From: Catonia carolina
Lineage: Eukaryota > Arthropoda > Insecta > Hemiptera > Achilidae
DNA: 64,000 nt
Reading direction: 5' to 3'
Assembly (NCBI GenBank): GCA_035578175.1
Contig: JAQMRL010000014.1
Span: 10,127,274-10,191,273, forward strand
The translations under genes and the position numbers were made by a program. A model generated the notes under the pieces. The model had not been told where the DNA came from. It ran no database searches and saw only the letters and a list, made by a program, of their open reading frames with translations. Shown piece by piece: positions 46,891 through 58,037 of the stretch (its first letter is position 1; each line of letters starts with the position of its first letter).

Positions 46891-46940
46891 TATTTACATT
46901 GGCAAGATCAAGTCTTATGACTGTTTCATATTATATTTTA
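46889..46940 (-). mobile_element. Family A start-end scrap
   Basis: ATTTACATTGGCAAGATCAAG followed by a decayed start hairpin, joined to the RTE-like fragment. Confidence 0.5.
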
Positions 46941-47270
46941 ATACGTGTGAACATGCACACTTGAAACATTTATATTAAGTTACATATAATTCTATAAAAT
47001 AAATTTTTAAATGGTTATAAACACTTTAGGAAAGATAATTATTATTGTTACAACAATTTAAATTAATTTACAAACAGGATATATTGAGGTATTTAATTAA
47101 TATAATAACAGGAAATATTTCATAAAAGGTTACATTTAATTAAATGTAACAAAATGTGTTTAATAGTTAGTCCTTTGTAGGTAAGAGATATTTCACTCTC
47201 TACATGATTATCTGCTTTTGAAATTAATTATTATAATATATCATATATATGAACCATTATGATGTTGTAA
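46941..47270. other. Very AT-rich spacer
   Basis: No feature seen. Confidence 0.4.
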
Positions 47271-47354
47271 TATGATACTTCAACACAGTGATATTATTAG
47301 TTTACTATTGGCTTCACTCTTCTGACAACTGATTCATTATTGATGGCAATTTTT

Positions 47355-48271
47355 ACTTTTTCTTGCCTATATGAATATATAGGAAGGAAAGTATTGTTCT
47401 TATGTCGATTTTTCAAAATCGAGTTTTCATCGGATCTACACGTTTCCAGACCCCCTGAACCCAAAAAACATGTTTTTAGCGATTGATCTGTGTGTGTGTG
47501 AACAGAATATCTCAAGAACGGAACATTGTACGAACTTGAAACTTAAAAACTTAAGTTAGATATCACAAGAGGACCCGACACGAACATGTTCATAAAAATC
47601 GGTCAACCGGAAGTAGTAGTTTATTCGTGTCATTTTTCACTTTTTTGCGATTTTCTCAAAAACGGCTCTTACGATTTTTTTAAAAAATCGCCTCATTTAC
47701 TAATATTTTTATGCTCTACAAGTTAGGGTAGGCGCCATGTTTGCTGAAATTCTTGGTGAGGCTGTTTTCACGGAAAAAGATTGTTTTTTTGAGATTACGG
47801 CTTTAATATGCATTTTTGGACAAAAATTTACATAGTAAAAGTTGTAGAAAATTTAAAAACCTACAACTTTTATTTCAAACTTTTTTTATAACCTCTAGTT
47901 TAGCGGTAATTGGCGTTTTTCTCTTTTTTTCTCACGAAAACGTGTAAAAAATTGATTTTTTAAGATTTCCGCCTTAGTATTCATTTTACGACAAAAGTGT
48001 ACATGATAAAATTTATAGGAAATTAAAAGATCTACAACTTTTATTGAAAGCATTTTTCTCTACAGAGCCTACTTTAGCGTGAAAGAGAGATTTTTAACGT
48101 TTAGGTTAACGTTTTAGGTTAATTTTTATTTTGCGTCTTTCTCTCATGATTAAAATAAGGTTATGTTTTTTTTGAGGATAGTTTATTTCTAATGTTTTAT
48201 TACTAATTTAAGGTTATATTGGCCATTATTTGCATTGGCAAGAGAAAGTTGTGTGACTGTTTCACGCCAGA
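47355..48271 (-). mobile_element. Family A element in family E, with readable insertion site
   Basis: Complete 917 bp copy. The left flank GGCAATTTTT and right flank ATAATTGTCATC together match the uninterrupted family E leader at 50950-50985 (GGAAATTTTTTAAATTTGTC). The element therefore entered a T-run with no visible target-site duplication. Confidence 0.85.
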
Positions 48272-49159
48272 TTTTTATAATTGTCATCTATAGTTTTTCT
48301 TTGTCCGTTCGTCACACCTAGAAATCAGAAACTACAAGAGATATCAACAACCGGTTTTCGGATTCATAATCTACACATAAAGTTAGTAGGCCTAAATTTG
48401 GTTTGAAGGTCAGGTTTCGATCGGAAGTGGCCTAAACCGGAAGTCAATAAATCAAAGTCCGAAACTACAAGAGATACCAACAATTGGGTTTCAGATTTGT
48501 TATCTACATATAAATTTATTATTGCCTGGATTGTATTTGAAGTTCCGGTTTCGAGCGGAAGTACTTAAAACTGGAATTCAAGAAGTCAAAGTCGGAATTT
48601 GGAAGCAAGAGTAGGGTTGATCGATCCCTTTTAAAAAGTAGATACAGAAATCATTGGGTTTAAAGTTCCAGTTTCAACCGGAAATAGCCCAAAACCGAAT
48701 TCAAAAAATCAAAGCAAGTAACTAAAAGCTGTAACAACAAACGCTTTTCGGGTTTGTAATCTACACAAAAAGTTAGTGGGCTTAAATTGGGTTTGAAGTA
48801 CCGGTTTTGGCCAGAAGTGGCTCAAAAGCGGAATCAAATATCAGAAACTACAAGAAATAGCATCAAACGGTTTTGGAGTCGTAATCTTCACACAAAAAGT
48901 TAGTTGGCCTGGAATTGGTTTGAAGTTCTGGTTCCGACCGGAATTAGCTCAAATCGGAAGTCAAGAAATCAAACTCGGAATTTTGAACCAAAATAGTGTC
49001 GTTAGATTTCCCTTAAAGCGTAAATATAGAAATCATTGGGTTTGAAGTTCTAGTTTCGACCGGGAATAGCCCAAAACCGAAGTCAAAAAAAATCATAGTC
49101 AAGAAACTGCAACAGATAGCAACAACCGCTTTTCGGATTCGTAATCTACACAAAAATTT

Positions 49160-49558
49160 GTGTTGTTGTTTAGGTCAACAGCCAAAAGGCTGGTTTGAAC
49201 CTCTAGAGGTTTTACTAAGTAAAAAAGAGAAGTAAGGTGGTTTACCATTGCCTTCCTCACTGAGTTGAAAGAGTATGCTTATCAGCATGCCAGGCCCTCC
49301 GAAAAGCACTCACTTTTCACCCTGTAAATGACACCTTCACTTCATTCACCACAGGGTCTGGCTGCATAGTGAAATTCATTACTCTCAGAGGAGATAACTC
49401 TGACTAGTGTCTTTTACACCTCTACCTCTTCTGTTCTTAAATAGTTCAGTCATATAAGTGGCTGACTATGTGATAAGAAACAGAACTATTTTTTTTAGCC
49501 CTGGAACAAACAGATAGAGTGCAATTAAAATAACACTCCACCTGCCCGTTTTGGGCAT
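49160..49558 (+). repeat. Family C retroposon, full length with TSD
   Basis: Flanked by ACAAAAATTT (49150-49159 and 49559-49568) in family E. It ends with the hairpin TGCCCGTTTTGGGCA like the copy at 25307. Confidence 0.85.
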
Positions 49559-49905
49559 ACAAAAATTTAGTGGGCCTGTATTAGTTTTTAAGTTTCGTTT
49601 TTGACCAAAAGTGACCCAAAACAGAAAGTCAAAAAATCAAAATCAGAAACTACAAGAGAAAGCAACAAACGTTTCCGGATTCATAATCTACGTAAAAATT
49701 TAGTAGACCTAGGTAAGTTTTGAAGTTCCGGTTTCAACCGGAAGTTTCCCAAAACCGGAAGTCAAAAAATCAAAGTTAGAATATGGGAACAAAAATACGG
49801 TTATTCGATTTCTCTTATAGAGTAAATACAGAAATCACTAATGGTTTTTGCCATAAGTCAAGGGTAAGCTTTTTTAAAAGTTGCCTCCAGCCATGAGAGG
49901 TGTTG

Positions 49906-50934
49906 TCTCATGAAAGGAATTTTGTAAATTACTAACCATTGTGATTGTTTAACGTGATACTTCAACACGCAGTGATACTTCTAGAGTCTGTCTACGCTAA
50001 GAGTACTCCGACATTTATGCACCCAACACTACAAGTGAGCATGCGTATTAATTAAAAATACGCACAGCATGATCAAAAACAAAACTCCATAAAACACTGA
50101 TTCGCTCTAAGCTTAATATAATAAAAACACGTTCAATTCATTTGTTAGAAAATGTTTTATAAATCGAACATTAGTCTAACATTAATAAGTAAAATTTTAC
50201 TATTGTTACTCTTACATTGTTATTTTTCGTGACATTATTTACTATTATTACATTATTATTTATGATTAGTAGGTTTTTATTATAGACTCAGTTTCATTTT
50301 ATTTTTGATCACAAGTAATATAAGACTAATGCGCTTGAATTATAACAGGAGAGTAAACAATTACAGTGATTCGTTGTTTATCATTTCAAATTGTTTATTT
50401 CATTAAAATAATTAATGTCTGTGATTAGTTTAATTCAACTGTTTGCACTTGCCCGTATTTAACTCAATTTTAGTTTCATCAGTTATCTTTCGGAATTGTA
50501 TCGGTTCGTTTCGATTTCTTCGTAGACTGAAGTTGAAAAGTTTTGTAAGCATTGTCTTTTTAACATGCGTGATAGTGAATGTGTTGAGTTTTTTGAAGGA
50601 TAAAAGCGGTAAGCATTAAAAAGTAGAAAGAAATAGTTTTGTTAAATGTAAAGGTTAAAATAATTAATTAAGGAGTTTTTATGAAACTACAATAATTACA
50701 AGTAATCAGAACAGTATAATTAAAAACAGTTAAATAATAATGTTTATTTTAGCTGGATGTAGATATTTTTATGATGGAACGTAGTGCAAGATAATATATT
50801 ACCCGGCGGAGAGGTAGATACGCGCCAACTAGTGTAAAACTTTCGTTTACAACCTATAGGAGCTTGTCTTGCACGGTGTACTCTTACAGTAGATGGACTA
50901 TAGTTTAATATTGACGTAGCTGTTGTGATAATTG
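49906..50934. other. Long unassigned AT-rich stretch
   Basis: No gene or repeat was identified. A small inverted repeat (GCATGCGTATT against AATACGCACAGCATG) lies at about 50037-50072, and 50805-50930 is GC-richer. Confidence 0.4.
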
Positions 50935-51197
50935 GTTCATTACTGGTGGAAATTTTTTAAATTTGTCATGCATCATTTTCCTTTGTCCGTCCGTCATTCA
51001 CACTCAGATGATAGAAATTACAAGAAATATCAACAAATATTTTTAGATTCTTTATAAACACAAAATATTAGTGGGCCTGGATTGGGTTTAAAGTTCCGGT
51101 TTCGAACGGAAGTGGCCGAAAACCGGAAGTCTAGTAATCAAAGTCAGACTCTACAAGTAATAGCAACAACCGATTTTCGGATTCGTAATCTGTACAA

Positions 51198-51906
51198 GTG
51201 CCAATAATAGGCCGGTGTAAAGTTGAATTATTTACACTCGATCTGCTGGTTCCAGTTCTACAAAAATATTTCTATATTTTATCACATGGTCAGCCAATTA
51301 TATGAGTGAAGCATTTAAGAACAAAAGAGGTAGAAGTGTAAAAAACACTAATCAAAGTTATCTCTTCTGAGAATAATTTTTTTTTATTCCCTAATATGTG
51401 TACGTTGCAATCTGTTCAATTCAAAACAATAAGCAATACCATGACCCAATGAGATGAGGATGTATGACGTGTAAATGAGGTGTAGTCTTGTACAGACTCA
51501 GGCCGACCATTCCTGAGAGAGTATGTTTAATTGAACCCCAACCATCAAAGTACACCGGTAACAACTGTCTTGCATTTAAATCCGTATAAAAATATCTGCC
51601 TTTACTTGGATTTGAACCAGGAACCTTCGTCTCCGAAAATCAGCTGTTAAACAGCTGATTTGAAAGCTGATTTGATCTAAGAGTAATGAATTTCTTTATG
51701 CAGCCAGCCCCTGTGGTGAATAAGGTAAAGTTTTCATTTGCAGAGTGAAAAGTAGATGTTTTTCAGAGAGCCTGGCATACTGATAAGCATACTTTTCCAC
51801 CTAGTGAGGAAGGCACAGGTAAAACACCTCACTCTTCGTTTTACGTACTTAGTAAAGCCTCTAGGTGTTCAAACCAGCCTTTCATCTGATGACCTAAACA
51901 ACAACT
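51198..51906 (-). repeat. Family C retroposon carrying a nested SINE D
   Basis: Duplicates TAATCTGTACAA (51186-51197) and TAATCTGCACAA (51907-51918) flank it. It is interrupted by the family D SINE; without that it is about 415 bp. Its hairpin end here is TGCCAATAATAGGC-like, a diverged version of the usual one. Confidence 0.8.
51382..51672 (-). repeat. Family D SINE, full length
   Basis: The minus strand starts with a tRNA-like head (B box TGGTTCAAATCC), then GGTGTACTTTGATGGTTGGG, and ends AATAAAAAAAAATT. Flanks GAATAAT and GAGTAAT are imperfect duplicates of the family C target. Confidence 0.8.
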
Positions 51907-52145
51907 TAATCTGCACAAAAAATTAGTGGGCCTGATTGGGTTTGAAGTTCAGGTTTTGACCGGAAATGGCCATAACTGTATATCAAAATTGGTATTTTGA
52001 CACAAAATTAGTGTTATTCGATTCCTTTTAATGAGTAGATAAATAACGTGTTGGGTTTAAAGTTCCGGTTTTGACCGGAAGTCAAGAAATCAAAGTTGGA
52101 ATTTGGAAACAAAAATAGTGTCATTCAATTCCTCTTAAAGAGTAG

Positions 52146-52479
52146 CTTTCTTACTTAGCTTTTTCTTAGCTTTATTACAAAAGCTACGTGCGCTTGATCC
52201 TATTATGAGAAAAAATAACCCCGAGTTAATTAAACATGCAATGTGACTTCTCAGGTCGACTCCTTTTCTTTAGAAAAAATTGCTAATTAGTTCATAAATC
52301 TGGTTAATTCCAAGAAATGATTAGAAATATTGTAGGCATATTGTTGAGACTGGTATCTGAGAAGGGCGTTGGATTTATTTACATAATTAGCTCTTTTGTC
52401 CTGGTGTTTACCCGTCATGTGTTTACTTTTTTATTAGTAGAGCCATCCAACACCCGACAGAAATACTTTGTATGTTGAC
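52146..52479. other. Unassigned spacer
   Basis: No feature recognised. Confidence 0.4.
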
Positions 52480-53290
52480 TATAATTATAAATTTTCTATT
52501 TCTAATATTGTTATTAATCAAAATATTTGTGTTAGTCTTACTTTTCTAACTATGGCAACTTTACAGTTACATATATAAACTTTTTAATTATAATTGTTAT
52601 TAACCAAAAATTGTGTTTTAGTTTCTTACTTTCCTGACTCTGGCAACTTTACAATGACCTATATAAAGTAGAAATTTTCTAATTGTTATTAATCAAAAAT
52701 TGTGTTTTAATCTCACTTTCCTGACTCCGGAAAATTTACAGAAGCATATACATATTGTTTTTTTCTAATTCTAATTGTTATTAACCAAAATTTTTTTTAG
52801 TGTCTCACTTTCCTGGCTCTGGCAACTTTACAGTGACCTACATAAATTTTCTAATTTCTAATTGTTATTAATCAAAATTGTGTTTTAGTCTCACTTTCCT
52901 GACTCTGGCGACTTTACAGTAGCATATTTATACATTTTCTGATTGTAAGTGTTAGTAACCAAAAATTGTTTAAGAGTCTCACTTTCCTGACTCTGGCAAC
53001 TTTACAGTAATTTATATAAATTTTCTAATTGTTATTAATCAATAATTGTGTTTTAGTCTTACTTTCCTGACTTTGGCAACTTTACAGTAACATATAAATA
53101 CATTTTCTAATTCTAATTGTTATTAACCAAAAATTGTTTTAGTGTCTCACTTTCCTGACTCTGGCAACTTTACACTGAACTATATAAATTTTCGAATTTC
53201 TAATCGTTATTAACCAAAATTTGTGTTTTAGTCTCACTTTGCTGACTCGGGCAACTTTACAATAACCTATATAAATTTTCTTATTCCAGT
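52480..53290. repeat. Tandem array of ~87 bp units
   Basis: Nine units, each with TTGTTATTAACCAAAAATTG, TCTCACTTTCCTGACTCTGG, CAACTTTACAGTGACC and TATATAAATTTTCTAA. CTTTCCTGAC recurs at about 52541, 52628, 52716, 52808, 52893, 52982, 53062, 53149 and 53236. Confidence 0.9.
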
Positions 53291-53604
53291 GTTACTTCTA
53301 GTTTTTACAGGAATCATATTTTGTGGAGTAATAATGTTATCGCACTAATTTTATCTAACATGTATTTACAGGTGGCATAATTTCAGGTCCAAATTTCCTA
53401 TCTTAGTATAAAATACAAAATATTTATATTAGATATTATTAAAAAGAAATGACTTAGTATCTCAGTTTTTCTTCGTTTTTAGGATGTCCGATCTTCTACG
53501 TCAGACAAGTTACTGGATGGATGTAACAAAAGCGGAATTTTTCTTATATGTTTCAGGTAATTATTCAAAACTATTATTATTAATTTTTTTCGCATCGACA
53601 GGTT

Positions 53605-53755
53605 GGTCATTAGCAGCTACTGTGGGTTTCGGTTCTGTAACGGTGGGTTTTAAAGTGTTGAAATTTCTTGATCCTAGCCGGGAATTGAACCCGGGACCTT
53701 CCTCCGCTTTGTACGCTAGCGCGCTAGTCATTACGCCAGGGAGTTGGTCTATTTT
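53605..53755 (-). repeat. tRNA-derived SINE (family S)
   Basis: On the minus strand: A box GGCGTAATGACTAGCGCG, B box GGTTCAATTCCC and a body with AAAACCCACCGT. The tail is less clear. It abuts a family A end. Confidence 0.7.
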
Positions 53756-53757
53756 TA

Positions 53758-53947
53758 CTTTTTCTTGCCCTATATATGAATATATAAGGGGAGGAAAGTA
53801 TTGTTTTCATGTCGATTTTTCACCGGATATATACGTTTTTAGACACCTTGAACCCAAAGAAAAACATGTTTTTAGTGACTGGTGTATGTGCACCTCCGTG
53901 CACGTGTGTGTAAATTAAATATTTCAAAAACGGAACATTATAAAACG
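53758..53947 (-). mobile_element. Family A end fragment fused to family E
   Basis: Contains the terminal hairpin (CTTGCCCTATATATGAATAT), CATGTTTTTAGTGACTGG and the microsatellite, then breaks at AACGTTCCGG into inverted family E. Confidence 0.7.
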
Positions 53948-54365
53948 TTCCGGTCAAAACCGGGACTTCAAACCTAATTCAGGCCCACTAACATTTTGTG
54001 TAGATTACGAATCATAAAACCGTTTGTTGCTATTTCTTGGAGTTTCTGATTTTGATTTCTTGACTTCCGGTTTTCGGGCGCTTTCGGTCAAAACCGGAAT
54101 CTGAAATTCAATCCAGTCCCACTTATTTTTATGTAGATTACGAATCCATAAACTGTTTTTTGCTAGCTCTTGTAGTTTCTGACATTGATATCTTGACTTC
54201 CGGTTTTAATCCACTTCCGATCAAAACCGGAACTTTAACCCAGTTTAGGCCCACTTAATGTTTTGTGTAGATTGCAAATCCTAAAACCGTTTGTTTCTAT
54301 CTTTTGTAGTTTCTGACATCTGGGTTTGACGAATGGAAGGACAAAGGAAAATGATTGATGATAAT
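53948..54365 (-). repeat. Family E, third block (inverted)
   Basis: Three repeat units in reverse, ending with the leader (inverse of TTTCCTTTGTCC) at about 54340-54395. Confidence 0.75.
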
Positions 54366-54395
54366 TTTAAAAATTGCACCAATAAGGATGGAGCG

Positions 54396-55067
54396 TTATT
54401 TAATTTTTCCCATACGTATTTGATACTCAATATTGTTTGTATTCTAAGTTGCAAAAATTATAAATATACATATTTGATTTGTGTTAAACATTGAATAATT
54501 ATGTTTTTTACGAGTAATTCTTAAAACAATTTGGCATATGTCATGAAACAAATTTTTATTTGATGAGTAATTAAAAAATTTCAACAAAAATTTTAATGGT
54601 AAAGTTCAGGTGTTAGTCCAGTAGCTTCAGAGAGAATAATATCAAACAAATTCTCCGTTTTGTAATATTAATAAAATACCATTGATTATTTTTAAAAAAT
54701 CAACATTTTTAAATTGTCATTAAAAACCGGCAAATATAATTGGTTTTTTTTGTGCCAATGATTCATATTTCAAACTTGGTTTTAATGACTGAAATTAATA
54801 CGTTGTTAAACGCTGTTATACGTATATTCAGAAATTTTTGTATTCAGAGTGTCCTCAAATATTTTCATTCATATTCCTCTTAATAAAATAATGAAAAAAA
54901 ATGTATAAACATAGGCACGGAAACACTTCGTTAGCGAGTTACGGCTGGTGAAGGATTTCGCCTTGCGTTTAAAATCTACTCTTAAATAAAGACATCCTGG
55001 AGGTAAACGGATCCAGTTAATGAGTATATTTGATATTTTGTAATGGATTTTGCTGCCCATAAAGACA
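54396..55067. other. Unassigned stretch with a segment repeated at the right edge
   Basis: About 45 bp near 54901-54947 (TTAGCGAGTTACGGCTGGTGAA) recurs at 63947-64000. No gene seen. Confidence 0.4.
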
Positions 55068-55069
55068 AG

Positions 55070-55435
55070 AGGAGTGTTAAATTATTTGCACTCAATCTGT
55101 TCGTTGCAGTGCTAAAATAAATCGTTCTGTTTCTTATAACATGGTCAGCCAATTTAATGACAATCATTTAAGAACAGAAGAGGTGGAGGTGTAAAAGACA
55201 CTAATCAGAGTTATCTCCTCTGGAAGTAATGAATTTCATTATACAGCCATAGCCTGTGGTGAATGAAGTGAAGGTGTCATTTGCAGAGAGAAAAATATGT
55301 GCTTTTGAGAGGGCCCAGCATGCTGATGAGCATACTTTTCCATTCAGTGAGGAAGCCAATGGTAAACCACATCACTCCTCGTTTTACTTAGTAAAACCTC
55401 TACAGGTTCAAACCAGCCTTTCGACTGATGACAAT
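55070..55435 (-). repeat. Family C copy, end truncated
   Basis: Inverted copy reading GGTTCAAACCAGCCTTTCGA toward the end; the terminal hairpin side is lost. Confidence 0.75.
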
Positions 55436-55721
55436 TAAAAAATAAAAAAACGGATTTTGATCGGATAAATTTAATGAAGTAGGTTTTAAAACTGTTTCCG
55501 CAATAGTTTCACCATTTTAAAAGTAAAATTGAAAAATCTGTCGTCTGAAAACAGTTTTTTTTTTAGATTAGCTGTACAATTACTTCGTTAAATTACTAAT
55601 ATATGAGCAAAATGTTTATTAAAACTTGTAGAGAATTAAATTATAAAAACATTGATGTAAATAAGTTTAATAAAAGACAGATACAAGTTCAAGAAATTTG
55701 TTTTTATTATTAAATATTAAA

Positions 55722-56140
55722 ACAACGGAATATCGTACAAATTTGAAACGTGGAACTTAAGTTAGGTATAGCATAGGGACCCCCGACTCGAACAATTTTA
55801 TCAAAATTATTCAATCGGAAGTACTAGTACTATTTCATTCGTCCTATTTTTCACTTTTTTGCGATTTTCTTATAAACAGCTGCTACAATTTCTTTCAAAT
55901 TGCCTCTTTTACTACAGGTTTTGTACTCTAAAAGATAGGGGAAGCAGCATGTCTGCTAAAATTCTTGGAGGGGCTGTGCTTTCATGGTAAGAAATGGGTT
56001 TTTTAAGATTGCGACCTTAATATGGATTTTAGGGCAAAAGCGAGTATAAAGGTTGTAGCTTTTACAACTTTCATTTAAAATAGTACTTCTCAACGCTTAG
56101 TTTAATGTCTATTAGTATTCTGTATGTGATTTTCTGTGAA
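55722..56140 (-). mobile_element. Family A body fragment
   Basis: From GAATATCGTACAAATTTGAA through ACGCTTAGTTTAATG; degenerate, without termini. Confidence 0.7.
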
Positions 56141-56463
56141 GAAGAAGAAATGGAAGAAGTGGAAGAAGGGGGAGAGGAAGAAGAAGAAATGGAAGAAGAG
56201 GAAGAGGAAGAAGTGAAAGAAGAGAAAGGAGAAGTTGAAGAAGACAGAGAAGAGGAAGAAGAATAGGAAGAAGTGGAAGAAGAGGAAGAAGTGGAAGTAG
56301 AGGAAGGAGAAGACGAAAAAGAAGTAAAAGAAGAGAAAGGAGAAGATGAAGAAGACAGAGAAGAGGAAGAGGAAGAAGAGGAAGAATAAAAAGAGAAGGT
56401 GGAGGAGGAGGAGGAAGAAGAAGAAGAAGAAGAAGAAGAAGAAGAAGAAGAAGAAGAAGAAAT
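56138..56463. repeat. Polypurine GAA/GAG tract
   Basis: About 325 bases almost wholly purine on the plus strand, ending in an uninterrupted (GAA)n run at 56418-56461. Confidence 0.95.
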
Positions 56464-56847
56464 AGTTTAAAAGAACGTGCTATTATCGGTAAATCTCAAA
56501 AATACCGTTTGTTAACACGAATTCCTCAATGTATGAGTAGTTGTAATCTTTAACTGGAACGGATAACCAGGCTGAAATGGTTACAAATGATATTGATTGA
56601 TCATTGTGAATGCGGTTTATGTTACATGTGTTTGTTACTCCTTCATCATAGCCTACTTGTAATACGGAATGAGGATAGCAGTTTACCGACATTACGAAGC
56701 CTAGGTACGAGTATTCGTAACAGCTGTTGAAGTAGTATTACATTTCTCTCAGTTTCACACCAAAACTTCAATTTTATAAGTTTTAATTTATTTTTAGTAG
56801 TAAATACAATACAGAGTTGAAAGTTCTACAAATTAAATATTACTACG

Positions 56848-56915
56848 CCCGTTAGCGCAACTGGATTCTACGCCGGGGTCCTGAATCGATTCCCGGCCAG
56901 ATCTGGCATTTTTCC
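56848..56915 (+). repeat. tRNA-like SINE head
   Basis: A box TTAGCGCAACTGG and B box TGAATCGATTCCC are followed by ATCTGGCATTTTTCC. The tail is not definable. Confidence 0.45.
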
Positions 56916-57028
56916 ATACTCATTTTCATATATCATCATTCTCCACCGTCTGCATTAGCAGAAATTGCAAAACAGTCAGACGTGAAACAAAAAAAATATT
57001 AAAATATTTTTTCTTATAGTTATAGAGT

Positions 57029-57995
57029 AGCCAATCACTCTGGGCGTCCAAAGCAGAGGAATTTCAACACACTGCCTAGCCTTTGCGGACGATTTCGCTA
57101 TTCTCTCCAGGTCCACAGAGGAGGCCATTACAGCAATCAACCTACTAGAGGAGACAGCGAACCTGGTAGGACTCAAGATTTCCGCAGAAAAAACCAAATT
57201 TATAACCAGCTCTAAGACCCCGCCGCAATTTATACAGACAGATATCGGGAGAATAGAACGAGTCGAAAAATTCAAATATCTTGGGGAATACATCCTCCCA
57301 ACAGGTCTTGATAAACCAGGCATCGAAGAAAGACTCAATAAGTTGGAAAGGCGTAAGGAATCACGAGGAACGTATACGCCAGGAAATGTATTTCCAGAAA
57401 TGTCAAAATCAGACACTATCAGACCGTTATCCTGCCTGAATGTCTATATGCCAGCGAATGTCTAATTCTCAACCGCAACACAGATAGGTTGGAAATCTTG
57501 GAAAGGAGAATTCTTAGAAGAATACTGGGCCCAAACCGCACGGAGGATGGGTGGAGATTGAAGAGCAACAAAGAAATATATCAATATACTGAGACAATAT
57601 TGGCAACAATGAAGAAAAGAAGACTGCTCTTTTTTGGACACCTGCACAGAATGGATCCCAACAGACTCACTAAGAAAGTATTTGATTTCTGCCATAACAG
57701 GAAAACAACACAGGAATGGTTCCGAGAAATAGCAAAAGACCTACAACTGAACCAGATTACAACACGGGACATCTTAGATAGAAACAAATACAGAAGCCAA
57801 ATACGAAGCATCAAAGAGTTCCAGGGTGGACGCAGACCTCCGAGGACTGGAAAAGCATGGTCTCAGGAGAGGAAGAAGAGATTCAGCGAGGGAATGAAGG
57901 CAATTTGGGCTGAACGGAGGAAGAACAGAGAGAAATGATTTAAAGTTGTATCGTGATCCCTAGTGGTCCTAACGGGAAAAGAAAGAAAAAAAAAG
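57029..57995 (+). pseudogene. LINE reverse transcriptase remnant with A-rich end
   Basis: The plus strand encodes HCLAFADDFAILSRSTEEA (catalytic FADD box), KISAEKTKFITSSKT, EKFKYLGEYILPTG. Then, after a frameshift near 57360, it continues ILERRILRRILGPNRTED, RRLLFFGHLHRMDPNRLT and a basic C-terminus to a stop at 57936-57938. An A-rich tail sits at 57978-57995. It is 5'-truncated. The C-terminal pattern matches the remnant at 22.8 kb, so both are probably the same broad clade. Confidence 0.85.
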
Positions 57996-58037
57996 TAATT
58001 AAGTTAAGTTTACATTTGGGTAGAGGCCTCACGTAGA

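Larger units (their letters stand above)
47275..49905 (+). repeat. Family E block: leader plus ~130 bp tandem repeats
   Basis: A leader (47275-47354, resuming at 48272 with GTCATCTATAGTTTTTCTTT and TTGTCCGTTCGTCAC) is followed by degenerate repeats. Each contains GAAACTACAAGAGATA or an alternative GGAATTTGG module and a shared GAAGTTCCGGTTTCGACCGG core. Families A (47355-48271) and C (49160-49558) have inserted into it. A ~45 bp direct repeat (GATACTTCAACACAGTGATA) flanks the block at about 47255-47296 and 49935-49980. Confidence 0.8.
50935..52145 (+). repeat. Family E, second block, interrupted by family C
   Basis: The same leader (TTGGTTCATTACTGGTGGAA, TTTCCTTTGTCCGTCCGTCA) is followed by two or three repeats, split at 51198-51906 by an inverted family C copy. 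Confidence 0.8.

Noticed and set aside
56141..56463. Glu-rich coding exon
   Set aside because: The purine tract would encode poly-Glu/Lys in one frame but has stops, no start and no splice context; it is treated as simple repeat.
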